From positions 53,692,001 through 53,756,000 of the forward strand of contig CM075101.1 in NCBI GenBank assembly GCA_037576195.1: a stretch of 64,000 bases of DNA. The letters run 5' to 3'. Shown here piece by piece: positions 22,901 to 33,620 of the stretch. Position 1 is the first letter of the stretch, and each line of letters begins with the position of its first letter. The position numbers and the translations under genes were made by a program. The notes below the pieces were generated by a model that was not told the DNA's origin, ran no database searches, and saw nothing but the letters and a program-made list of their open reading frames with translations. The DNA is from Phytoseiulus persimilis. Lineage: Eukaryota; Arthropoda; Arachnida; Mesostigmata; Phytoseiidae.

Positions 22901-24567
22901 GTGCCCTGCGCGGAACTTGATCCGGCTCGAAGGCATCAGAATATTTCAGCAAGCAGGTCGAAACTCCTGGAACCCCAAGGGAATTTTGTTCAACGAATAA
23001 ATTCTCCTCATGGTTTCCGAGATATTCTACTCGAAATCTTGATCGCTCCATCGAGTGCCGGAACCTGGAGGAATCGATCAACGTTAATCGAGGAAAGACA
23101 CGGATCACGATGGGCGAGATGATTCACACGCGTTCGGTGAGTACGGAAGCCTCACATCGCTCTTCACTGTGGATCTAGAACCTCTTCGAGGCTCATCGCA
23201 AGGGTGGGACCTCATTTCCTGACATGGTCTTGACTTCCACAGATCCTGAATTCCATTTCATTCTCTTCAAGGGCCTCGCTAATATTCTCCCGGTTTCCGA
23301 ATGAGTGCTCCCATACGGCGTGTTTCCAAACTCCTCAAGCGTTCTCGCAAGCATCTCTGTTTCGCGGTGTAGTCAACTGATAACTTGTCTAGATATCGAT
23401 GGAATCTCCTCACTCAAAAGCAAGCTCTCACAAGATCACCAAGACAGGATTGATTCAGATGGTGATGACCCACAAGCTTTCATGGAGTATTCATCACTCT
23501 AGAACGGATCAAGTCTTTGGGGCGGCTTATTAACCGCCGAGTCCGTAGTCTAGAGGTATGCCCGCCGTACCCGCGGAGATAAGTGTCGATTCCCATGCTC
23601 GCAGAGTCTCATCCTATGCTACTATCTACGTTACCTCCGTGAACTGAAGACAGCATAAACCGACGCATCTACCTGTCATCTATTTGGAGCAACTTCTCCC
23701 TCCGAGTTGAAACCTTCTCACCAGAATGAGTTCGGAGCTGGCCTCTTTAGTTGTGCCTGGCTCCCGTCAAGGTCGGACGAGGCTTTGCGACTCATGGAAC
23801 TTGTTTTTCGTTGCACCTAATTTCCTCCGATGATCGAATGAACAACTTCGGCCTGGCATAGCTATTCGGTAGGGAACTCGGGAAGCCGCGAGAGAAATTT
23901 CGCTTGGACGACGCTCTGTAGCTCAGCAGCTCGAAGTCGCTCGGGCCCGCCCCACGACATTGAGAGCCCTCATGCCTACACAGGCGAGGGTTTGTTCCCG
24001 CCGCGGAGGCTCATATCCAAGCTGATAATGAGAACTGATAGGTGAGCATTCAGGTAAATATTGGCGTACCCAACATAATTCCCGACCTGGACGGGATACT
24101 CCATGATACTTTTGTAAGAACGCCTTTATGTTGACCATGAGGGCATCCAGGAGGTCATGCGCCGTCAATACCTGCCCAAGAATTCAACGACCGACAACCA
24201 TAATATTTCAGCGGGCGATTTCAAGGACTCCCAGAGAAGGACGGTCTCTACCGTTTGCAGTTGACGTACTTGGTCCCGAAGCAGATACGCACTTATCGGT
24301 GGATCCAAGATGGAACTTCGTTGTTTCCTCTCATCCATTTCCGGGAGGGTAGAGCGAATGCTTTTCGACTTCCCAAACGAAGTCCCTTCCGAAAGCAGTC
24401 ATAAGGTGCGGAGGAGGAGAGTCCATCATGTATTTCAATGGCGAGCAGATATCTTCGTCTCATTCAGGAAGGGGCCCTTGATTAGCAGCCGCATTTTAGG
24501 AGTTCATGGTTCGATCTAGAACTTCATAATCGACAACGGTTTCATAGAGAATCAGGGAATAGCTTAC
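19967..24567. other. Gene-poor interval
   Basis: No recognisable gene. The best coding-like pieces are on the plus strand: 22200-22380 (open, ending at an AAG/GTGAGA donor), 22597-22806 and 22850-23122. Codon pattern and one donor suggest a degraded or unrecognised gene, but no family signature is visible. The stretch 20000-21000 is AT-richer and shows nothing. A tRNA-like segment at 23541-23605 is listed separately. Confidence 0.35.
23541..23605 (+). ncRNA. tRNA-like segment (decayed tRNA or tRNA-derived SINE head)
   Basis: It contains a good box A (TAGTCTAGAGG at 23546) and a box B-like GTCGATTCC 39 bases further. The segment CCGCCGTACCCGCGG can form an anticodon-arm-like hairpin. The acceptor stem does not pair and the loop lacks the usual U33, so it is not a normal tRNA gene. 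Confidence 0.25.
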
Positions 24568-24575
24568 AATTAGAT

Positions 24576-24817
24576 CAGTGGTTCTCAAAGTGGTCGATAT
24601 CGAGCCCTCCTGGGGGTCGACCGTCGACCCCCAGGAGGTCGATGGCCGATCTCCGGTTCACAGAGGTGATGCCGGGGTGGATTTGACCATACTTCTTGGC
24701 GTCCAAAAGGGTGGATCAAGGGGCCGACGGTCGATCCCCGGGGGACGGCCAGTCCATAAACTTCAACGAAGGTCGCCCAGGGGGTCGATGGGTCAGTGGG
24801 AAGTTTGAGAACCACTG
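24576..24817. mobile_element. Non-autonomous hAT transposon (MITE), 242 bp
   Basis: Terminal inverted repeats CAGTGGTTCTCAAA (24576) and TTTGAGAACCACTG (ending 24817) match perfectly over 14 bases and have the standard sequence of hAT-element ends. Flanking octamers aattagat (24568-24575) and gcttagat (24818-24825) agree at 6 of 8 positions, as expected for an 8-bp hAT target-site duplication with some decay. There is no transposase. An internal hairpin with perfect 15-base arms lies at 24605-24637 (CCTCCTGGGGGTCGA, loop CCG). Confidence 0.88.
24605..24637. repeat. Perfect 15-base-arm hairpin inside the hAT MITE
   Basis: Arms 24605-24619 and 24623-24637 are exact reverse complements around the three-base loop CCG. 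The centre contains two GTCGAC sites. Confidence 0.85.
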
Positions 24818-25204
24818 GCTTAGATGGAGTTGATCACCGAATGCTGTTGTGGTCGGTAAGGGGAGCCGAGATTTTTCGATTTGAATTCGAATGCAGCACG
24901 CAAGGAAACTATTGCTATTGCAACTCCGGCGATCTTCAGAGCTTTATTTGGTAGCTGTAGAATCTGCAATCCAGTCGTTTCATTGAAGCCTGTAAATCTT
25001 TAGGGATGGTGCAACCACGTGTGGAGAATATTGTGATCTCTGCAATGATCAATTTCACACAGCTTCTTGGTCTCGTCAACGAGAAACACTCGATGTTGTA
25101 TCATGGCATGCAGCCGTGCAGCTGCGATCCCGTCAGCTGAAGGGTCCATTCTTTGAAAGATTCCTTTATTCGGGCCAATTGTACTCTCGAGCGCTTCCGT
25201 GGAC

Positions 25205-25345
25205 TCCAAGATTCCCCTTCACGGACCCCCAGAAATGTGGGACAAGTCGGCTCGGAATCACCTCCATGGACTTTGAAGAGCATGGTCCACTCGACCTCGG
25301 AGTCACCTCCATGTACCCTGAAGTTATGGTCATATCGACCTCGCG
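25205..25345 (+). repeat. Diverged tandem repeat, TCACCTCCATG units
   Basis: At least two units of about 47 bases contain GGAATCACCTCCATGGAC or GGAGTCACCTCCATGTAC followed by CTTTGAAG or CCTGAAGT and ATGGTC. The core resembles the 45-base units at 15.8 and 32.8 kb. Confidence 0.5.
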
Positions 25346-27610
25346 GATGTTCGCGGCTCCACTGTTCTCCCAACGATACTCACTTTGATCTTCCATCCAC
25401 ATCATACAGCTTGGGACTGAAGGTTCCGTTATCTTGTGGATTTTGGGTAATTGAGAATCGTGAGCGCATCGGTGGTATCGGAAAACTTCACGGAGATTTT
25501 GGCACCGAGGATGAGGTTTTTGTGTTTGATATACCATGAATCTGGGAGAGAATCCGCAGGAGCTTTGTAACAGGCCGATAGGACCTATACCTGGATTCAC
25601 TCAGGGAAGAGGGACAGTGCACTTATGGTTCAACTTCTCTTTATTTTCCTTCTTCTCGCCCGGCTCCTCCATAGGCAGCCACGGTCCTTCACACAGTTCA
25701 CGGCACTCTCTACTCTCTTCTTCTAGCTACTGGCGGCTTCTCTCGTCAACGCCGCTTCCTTTCCCATGTCGATCCGCCGGCATTGCCGCCCTCCGACATG
25801 CATCTCCAGAGGACATCCTAGCTAGCTCTCCTCAAGAATCCAACTGGCTGTTACACATTGATGAAGGATGTTGAGAACAACCAAGGACCGAAGTCTTTCT
25901 TCCCAATGGAATAGCCCCTGACTGGAGCTGCGACGTCCAGGTACTAAAGAATCGAGAAAAAAAACAGGCAAACAGGCGCTATGTAAAGCCGAATGAGCCT
26001 TTCGAGACGGGCCAAATCGGCCCATTCTGGATTCATCCTGAAACCACGCAGATTGGAAGAGGTGATTATGTGGGAGCTCGCATCGTTCTTCCTCTTTTAC
26101 GACAGAGCGTCTTGGTATCTAAAAAAGAGCGCTCCACATCGATCTTAGCCATAGGAATTTTAACAGAACGTCGGTAATGGATAGGTTTCTCGGGTCGAAA
26201 GTTACTCCTCCGGATTCCAGGATTCTGTTACAACCACCCCCCCCCCCACCCCCAATCGAGTTTCTCTTTGATTGGAGCTGCTTTTGGTCCAAGTGACTTT
26301 GTATACGCACTTTTTGATATCGCGCAGAAGTGCTGATGGGCATGTAGGGCGGGCGGGGGTAACATCGAGGCGTATGGGACTTCCCCCCGTATGGCCCAGG
26401 GCCGTGGAAATTAGGATGAAATTCGTTCCATCAATCATCACATGCCTTGACCCCAATTTGAAGTTGCATCCCCATGCTCCGTCGGTCCTCAAATGGTTGA
26501 AAATCGAAAGTTAGATGATCGATACATACATGACGTGCATGTCATCCCCGGGGACGGGGACTTTGGTCATTTAATTTCACCAAGTCAGGCGAGGACAGAG
26601 CGGACGATAGTAGTCGAGCAAACGTGCCTTCATGGATGGATTCAGTGAAAGGTCGGGATCGAGAGGAATCTGAGTCGCAATGATAATATAAGCGAAAACG
26701 TCCAATGTGAATACTGAATCGATTCCAAATTTTCGCGTTAGTTGAAGTCTCCCGACGTAGCGTACGCGGCGAAGATCGGCGTACATCCATCAGGTCATTT
26801 TCGATTAAACAGTTTTGAGACTGAAAAAGCATGGAATGTAACTCCAGGGTTGGGGCCAAAGTATCGAATGTTGATGATGGCACGAATTCTATCGAAATTT
26901 TTCATTATTGAGCTGCGGCACCAAAATCGGGTCAAGCAAATCCCGTAACAGTTCGCGATCGACAGAGCGTTTTCTCTCCCAAAGTTTCTCTCAATGTATT
27001 CGACATTCTCGTAGTTTCCCCGCATATAAGCCTGCCGTGGGGCCGATTCCCCCATCTTGTAATTACGGGTTGCGCTGGAAGCGGGAGGTCGGGGGCCAGG
27101 CTCTCTGAATATTTGAAACGCGCGGAGTAGCCTTCACAGAAACCTTCTCCACGTTCGCCACCAAACAGGTCGACCTTCGGGAATAACTCATGAACTTTTT
27201 CCACAGACGCTCTGAAATCCATGAAAAACACATCTTATGTGCACCTTCTTTGGGAACAGAGTTTTATGTAGCGGGCGGCATCCGTGACCAGTAGCGCCAG
27301 TCGGTTCATGTTGAATACCTTCTGACCACAACAGGTTCAACGCGTTTGGAAGAGCTCGAGCTGTTTCAAATGGTTCACTGGCTCAATTATTTCAAATCCT
27401 CACAGATAACATCGGCGTTGTCATCGATAGTTATCCAAAAGTTCGACTCACCGATGGAGTTCCGAATTTTCGGAAACGCGCAGTCGTGAAGGCTCGCGAG
27501 GTATGTCTTCAGAGTGGAACGGTGCGGGAGGTCTCAAGAACAGTTAGCACACTGTTAGACAGTCAGGGCGTCATCTCGTCATCCATATTTGCACCAGGGC
27601 TATCCAAGCT

Positions 27611-27660
27611 CAGGGGTCGGCCATCCGGTGCGGCCCCGCGGGCTGCAAGATCTAGACCGC
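27611..27660 (+). mobile_element. Solo hAT-like terminus
   Basis: CAGGGGTCGGCCATCCGGTG followed by CGGCCCCGCGGGCTGCA has the look of a hAT-type terminal repeat. I found no partner end nearby, so this is probably a fragment. Confidence 0.35.
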
Positions 27661-28522
27661 GGTTACAGTGGCCCTCCGAAAGCCGTACTTGGCCCACGCC
27701 TATTCAATCCGAATCGATGGATGAAAACCCAAGTTCCCGAATGTATCAGCACGGGAAGTAATTTTCATGCCCCCTAGCCATGTGATGCCCTAACGACACT
27801 ACTGCCTCGCTGCATGCTATGGAAAGCTTGACTAGGAAGGGCTTGTGAACGAACGAGAGAACTCTCCACGGATCAGGGAGGATCTAAGCGAATTTAAGGA
27901 TCTTCTTCGTTTGTCCGTTCGCATTTCCAACTGAAAATCGTGTTCCCGATGACGGCGACCATTTCTGCCGGAACACCCTCTCCCGTTCCTCTTCTGCATT
28001 CGTGTAGTTAGCCGCCTGCGGCGTAGTTTTCGCAAAGAAGACCCCGAGAGATCGTGACTCTGCATCCATACAGGCTTGTTAACTTCACGAACCGGAGGGC
28101 CGAGGAGCTTGACGAAGCGGAGGTTGATCCCGAGCGGCCCCGGTCATGCTCTCCTTCCTTGTTGGTGTGATTCAGTGACTGCGTGCAAGGCCGATCAACA
28201 GTGGTATTCTTGGGAGAGGAGTATGACAGACCGTTACTTTCAAATGTGCTTCGATTTTCGCTTTATTGATTTGTAAAGATTCACTCTTTTACTATCTGAC
28301 CGGACTCGAATCTCGGTCAGGGCTCGTGAAGATCTGGTATGAAGCTACCGCAGGAAAACGGAGCTAATCTAAATTTAGTGCTTGAACTCAGAACACGAAA
28401 ATACTCCAAGAGAAAGAAACACCTCATGTCTTACAAGGATCGAAATCATTGGACTTTAGAGCCGATCAGATCGAGCTGAACCAATCACAACGCTAATTAA
28501 CAACTTCTCGCGCTCAATCTCT

Positions 28523-31500
28523 TCATCTTCTGTGACGATGTCGGTCTCTTGAACGATCCCTCTTGTTCCTGTTGCGATTCCGGTCACGCTCCCTCGAGCG
28601 AGATCTGCTCCGAGACCTGGAACAGAGGACGTGTGAAGCTTAAACGCGTACAGAGCTCTCTCGGATCCTTCGCAGACGCAGATTCCGATGATCGAGTTGA
28701 TGAGAGAGAACTCACCTCTTGCGACGATGTCGGTCACGATCACGATGGTTGTCTCTGGGGCGGTCACGGTCACGATTATCTCTGCGGGAGTCTTCGTCTT
28801 TGCGCTCCTGTCGTTCACGATGGCTTTTCCCAACTTCCGGCTGTCATCGACGGCTTTACGGAGTTCGTCGAGCTTCTCACGGATTTCTATGAAACCCAGA
28901 TGGAGTTTCCCACCAAAATGATCCGCTAACCGACGGTCGTTGTCGTAAATGCCGAGATATGCAGCACACACCTGGAAAGTCTCTACGATGAGCCGACACC
29001 CGGGTCTGTTCGTCGATGATCTTCTTGATTGAAAAATTGACAAGATAGATTGCATGTCACCAACCTCACAAACTCTGAGCTTCTGCTGCTGGTAGCTGCT
29101 GGCTGGCATTGAATTCCTGTAGTGCCAACTCTGCCTCAAGTTTCCGTTTTTTCGCTTTCTCCACCTCCTCCATGATGGCCATGCTTTCATCTATCAAACC
29201 CTCGGCGCCCTACGAGGAAGAACGCCGTTTTATAGGTCGGCATTCAATTTGCAGAGGAGCGGACGGTTGGAATGCGTTAGGGATTGAAAGAATACAGGGA
29301 TTGTGTGGCAAGACGGCAAAACTCACTTTGGCTTCGGCATCGGCGAGTTTTTTGCCGATTTCTTCAGCCAGTTCGTTGATTTTGTTGAGCTTCATCGTTG
29401 CTCGGCGCTCAATTCTTCTTGCGTCTCGGCCAATTTCTTCTTCGAGTGCTCCGTCCTCCTGTCACACTCTCTGACGAACTGTTCCAACTGCTCGAGAGCC
29501 TGTTGAAAATAAACGGATGTGTTAGTGTATTTGAGGATTACTGAGTGACGGCTCGCTGGATTTCTAAACTGCGTATCGATCCTTGTCGTCTGCCAATGAG
29601 ACATTGCGCTGGTCCTCAACAACCGATAATTGCTTCAGGAAATACTGGGGAAGCCTCTCGGGCTGTGGGCGATTTATGTGGCTTCAGGATCGCCCTTTTT
29701 GCGGCGGATGCCTAGGTCAGTGCCACACCACCTGCAGCCGAAAGAGTCCCGACGGCTGGCTGTAGCTTTCCCGTGCAACTCGCACGCTCCATCGAGATGG
29801 ATGTGCTTCCTCGGTGACGCGAGGACTACTCGCTCAGCACCGCAACAGCTTATCTAGAACGACATTCGGATCCCGATCGAATCAGACGAAGCTCGACTCA
29901 CAACCCATAGAGTCATCGAGATTAGCTATATCCCTAAGTTGCCTTTCCTTATGAAACATCCACGAGAAGTTTGGTCGGCTGACACGCGGAATCGTCCGTC
30001 CCGGCGGACGACGGACCAGCCAACCGTAATCAGACGGAAGACGAACGGACGGACGGAAGAACGGACGAACATACAGGGGTACGAACAGACAGATACTGCT
30101 GCGTATCTATTTTCGCTCGTATTCACGGGTGAGCTACTCCGGAAAGGAACTAGACTCTCCAAACTAGACTTCCTCTTCGGAAGTGTTTCTTGTTCGCTCG
30201 TTTTGTTTTTCTGGATTCTTGTCGGTTCAACGTATTAACTTACATTCCGCCGCAGGTTGATAGGGAGAGGACAGTCCCTACTAGAGTATGTTCTTAGAAC
30301 ATTTTCTTAGAACGTCGGATAGGAAGAAATCCCGATGAGGAAACCGCTTCGACTTACCGGCGGTTTTTTCGTCGGCGGCTGATAACAAGCAATCGGTGAG
30401 TTGAACTCCACCGTCAAGATGTGTCGATGGTTCTGCTGCTCTTGATTTCAGCCCCACCGTCAACATGCATTTTTCTGTTTTTTTTTTGTTATGAGAATGA
30501 AGCCCTGAGATCGGAGCAAGCGATCTCCGAAGCGATCGATTCTTCTCCAGAATTTGAGTTGGTTTCTTTCGAACTACATCTTGTTGGTTTTGCTTGTTCA
30601 GTTCAACCAATGTTCAAGTCAAAGAAAGGGACTTACGACCGCCGCACTCTGTGTCTCCTACATTGTGTATCCGTTCATCCTACGGCCTCTGCCACGACTT
30701 GCGGGAGGCACTCCGAGACCTAAAGTCGACAGAGGTATGGAAAGGCTAGAATCCTCCTCTCCTTGAGGACCAAGGACTCACAAGGTCGCTTAGTATGAGG
30801 CTCTCGGCCCGAGCGCACACTTACATCAACATCGTAGAAGTAATCCCTCTCTTTGGACGCCAGTTCGTAGTCTGCACGAAGAGCCAGATCATGAATTCCG
30901 GAGCATTGTCCTATATCCATACGCTGGAAGTTGTGGAAGAAACCCTGTCTCAACTCATGTGATATACTTAGTTGAATATTGTCTAAAATTCGATTCTTGA
31001 ATACGTGATCGATTCGACAGAGCCGCGAGGCATGAACAACCAGCACTCTCACCGTCGCAGCCAGTATGTCGTGAGGGCAGCATTTGAGCAGGAAACTTTT
31101 GCAAACTTTCGATCTGAGAAATGGGTCTGCGCTTTGTCCGGGTCTCCTGTATACAAAGGAAGAAGATGGGTTAGACACACGGAGCCACCGCGACCAGTTC
31201 CTAACAGTTTCGAACGTTAGGGACCAAAGTTGCGCCCTCACAATGAATCGCTTCTCAAAACACTCTCCCCAACTACCGAAGCTCTAGATTAGGAATCGGC
31301 ACCTCTCTGGGGTGCTTGAAATCGTCTGTCCGGATCCCTCCCATACGTTATACACTCCGTTCCGTGACTTCTACCCAGGAGAATCTCACAACCCTTAAGT
31401 TTGCTGTACTCTCACACGATCAGACATCGAGCAGATGAGAGTGTCGCAGCAGGTCAATACTTCAATTTCGGATCGGGCCAATACGATTCGCTCCAGTTCG

Positions 31501-31807
31501 CCAAGTCATCAACAGATGGACTTTTCGCTTGTTTTTTTTCTCGTAAACTATCATCTTTGATAAAGATCCCCGCGTCTGCTTCGCTAGGGTCGGATATGCT
31601 TCAGTTACCTCCTGTAGATATACAGACGTTCTGAGAGTCAGGACGGACTGGGAGCAAAACTCGCGCCCCCGAGCCCCAGGAGAGCTCTAACCACTGCTCA
31701 AACTAGTAATCATCACATGTTTTCATGAAATGAGGGGATCTATTACCGTCTCGAGCGGTACCCATGAGCTCATCGAGCATTGCTCGCATCTGCTCTTGGG
31801 CCGACAT
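28523..31807 (-). CDS. LUC7L: Luc7-like U1 snRNP splicing factor
   Basis: LUC7L proteins bind U1 snRNP and help select 5' splice sites in the nucleus. Exons: 31807-31747 (MSAQEQMRAMLDELMG), 31146-31053, 30923-30825, 29499-29327, 29209-29065, 28971-28716 and 28616-28523. Landmarks in order: the first zinc finger (VCKSFLLKCCPHDIL), GIHDLALRADYE, the coiled-coil helix (ECDRRTEHSKKKLAETQEE), YRNSMPASS, the second zinc finger (LRVCE/VCAAYLG...LADHFGGKLHLGF), and a C-terminal Arg/Asp/Ser-rich tail ending RDRHRHRR before TGA at 28523-28525. All splice sites are canonical, but exons 2, 4, 5 and 6 have lengths that do not fit their phases, and conserved residues continue in another frame part-way through each (see findings). 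A simple translation from this sequence is therefore broken. Confidence 0.93.
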
Positions 31808-32002
31808 GGTCAAACCGGATAGATCTCACACACGTCGACGAAACTCCGAGGCTCGTAACTTCTGCTCTGTGATTTCGTAGGTTGCTTGGCTTCTTATTGA
31901 GGAGGAGCTAATACACCGTCGCTCACTGCGAATTGTTCACCACCACCAACCGAACGAGAGAGTCCTACATACGGTGGTGGCGGAAAGCCAGCTCGAGTGA
32001 CG

Positions 32003-32197
32003 TCATGCCGAAGATGGCATCGCGACTGAGGAAAAAACGGAGGATACCGTAATTCCTTTTAAGGATTTATTGGTCGTCAATTCATTACCTCCCAAAAATA
32101 GTTCTTCCATGCTTTGATGGATGATTTTAACCAGGTTCGGCCTAATATCTGAGCTCGATATCAAACGCCGGTCGTATTCAAACAATCTGCGGGCAAA
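32003..32197 (-). CDS. Unidentified gene, last two exons
   Basis: Exon 32197-32089 (acceptor TTCTCTCTAG, donor GGAG/GTAATG) and exon 32025-32003 (acceptor TTTTTTCCTCAG) join in phase 1 and end at TGA 32003-32005. The 36-codon exon reads like a helical segment (FEYDRRLISSSDIRPNLVKI) and the end is VAMPSSA. The minus strand stays open upstream to about 32560, which probably holds the preceding exon. The stop is only about 195 bases upstream of the LUC7L start, so the genes are in tandem. Family not recognised. Confidence 0.5.
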   Translation of the reverse strand, partial: FARRLFEYDRRLISSSDIRPNLVKIIHQSMEELFLGGNELTTNKSLKGITVSSVFSSVAMPSSA

Positions 32198-32569
32198 CTA
32201 GAGAGAAGGTGGCGGAAACTCGATTCTTGCCCGTATGAATGGATGAATTTCCTCACAGATCGCGAGATGCGGCCAGACGGCGCAGAGGCAGCACACGGCG
32301 CACGGCTGGTTAACAAGTTGGCTCGCGCCGTGGCTCGTCGGATGAGACCCATGGGAGAATGATTCGCGGATCGAAGAAATTCGAGTTCAGGAGCTCCGAG
32401 GCGAGAATCGGCACTCAGAACAGGCTCGTTCATTCGCACGAAATTCTCCCATAGTCGGAAACCTGCTGAGGGATCGAGCGGACGCATCATATCATTCCTT
32501 GCCTGGGGAGAGTGTGCGATCGTACGGAAGCGTTCGATAACGCGAGATATATTCAACCGTCACAACGAA

Positions 32570-32739
32570 GGCCTACCTGAATGAGGGTTCCTCCTATGCA
32601 GTGAGGTCTGATATAACCGACTGCTTACGAGGCTGCTTCCGTTATTCAAGTGATCCAGTTATCTGATCCTTACTATATATAATCGGCTCAGGTCTGTCAG
32701 TTTGTAAGTTTGTCGGTTTGTCCGCACTTTTTCTGGAAG
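32570..32739 (-). repeat. Sister sequence of the 15.9-kb element flank
   Basis: On the minus strand GTGCGGACAAAC, GACAAAC and GAGCCGATTATATATAGT follow the 45-base units in the same order and orientation as at 15950-15990. This shows that the two loci carry copies of one composite element. Confidence 0.7.
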
Positions 32740-32962
32740 ACATGAGGGTGATTCCTTGACTAATCTGAACATTACTTCCTAACTCTGGAGGGGTGATTCC
32801 GAGACAAATCTGAGCATTACTTCCTAACTCTGGAGGGGTGATTCCGAGACCAATCTGAGCATTACTTTCCAACTCTGGAGGGGTGATTCCGAGACCAATC
32901 TGAGCATTACTTTCCAACTCTGGAGGGGTGGTTCCGAGACCAATCTGAGCATACTTTTCAAA
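32740..32962 (-). repeat. 45-base tandem repeat, copy B (about five units)
   Basis: About five head-to-tail 45-base units, each containing TGGAGGGGTGATTCCGAGAC and TCTGAGCATTAC on the plus strand. Differences between units are few, so the array is young or homogenised. The minus strand is open through it, each unit reading as 15 residues (SNAQIGLGITPPEL), but this follows from the period and is not evidence of a gene. Confidence 0.85.
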
Positions 32963-33359
32963 ATCAGAATGCTGACCCAGTGAAGGGAGAGAAAAGTGCC
33001 TCGATGGCAGGGAGCGCCGTCCAACCGCGCGCAGCGCGGCCGGCTGGTATCTTCATAATATGTACAAACTAGCCGGACTTCGACCGATTACGCTGGCCGG
33101 CCCGTCCCTCGCTCCGCAAGTCCATGCTGATAGACAGACATTGCGTTCTATGTAGTCTCATGAGACCTTGGGGAGTGGCCACGGATTCTCGCTAGCATCA
33201 TGTCGGGGTGCTGCGCCTCATCGTTGAGATTCGTATCCCGGTCGTACATGTGAGCAAGCACGATCTAGCAGTTTCTAGCACGGAGGCACTTCTCTGCCTC
33301 TTGATTGTATCAGCGTCATTCCAAAACTACCGCCTCATTCGGCTGACTCCACACTGTCT

Positions 33360-33620
33360 CTCAACAGAATGGTCAGGTCGATCCCGGAAGCACCCACCTC
33401 GACTCCGACAAGTGTGGTGAGATAGATCTCGGAACCACTTTCTTAGACGCCCGAAATTATGGACAGACCGCCCCCGGAATAACTCAGCTAACTCATCCAA
33501 GAAGTATGGTCAGATCGAAGTTGGAATCACCTCCCCAGACTACAAAAAGTGTGCTGAGATCAATTGCAGTGCCTTCCCTCTAAACTCCCGAAAGTATGGT
33601 CGTATCGCCCTCGGAATCAT
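33360..33620 (+). repeat. Degenerate tandem array of the same family
   Basis: Five to six decayed units of about 45-50 bases contain AAGTATGGTCAGATCG, GGAATCACCTCCCCAGACTA and variants (ATGGTCAGGTCGATC, TATGGTCGTATCGCC). Confidence 0.6.

Larger units (their letters stand above)
24826..28522. other. Gene-poor interval with repeats and coding-like fragments
   Basis: 25210-25340 holds a diverged tandem repeat with TCACCTCCATG units related to the 45-base family. At 26577-27231 the minus strand has three overlapping open frames (69 to 99 codons) with protein-like composition that I could not join or name. 26229-26245 is a near-pure C run. A hAT-like terminus begins at 27611. Nothing recognisable was found in the rest. 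Confidence 0.35.

Noticed and set aside
26742-27055. THAP-like phrase (NPGVTFHAFS) on the minus strand
   Set aside because: The Cys pair before it and the Trp/His pattern after it are missing, so a THAP zinc finger cannot be claimed.
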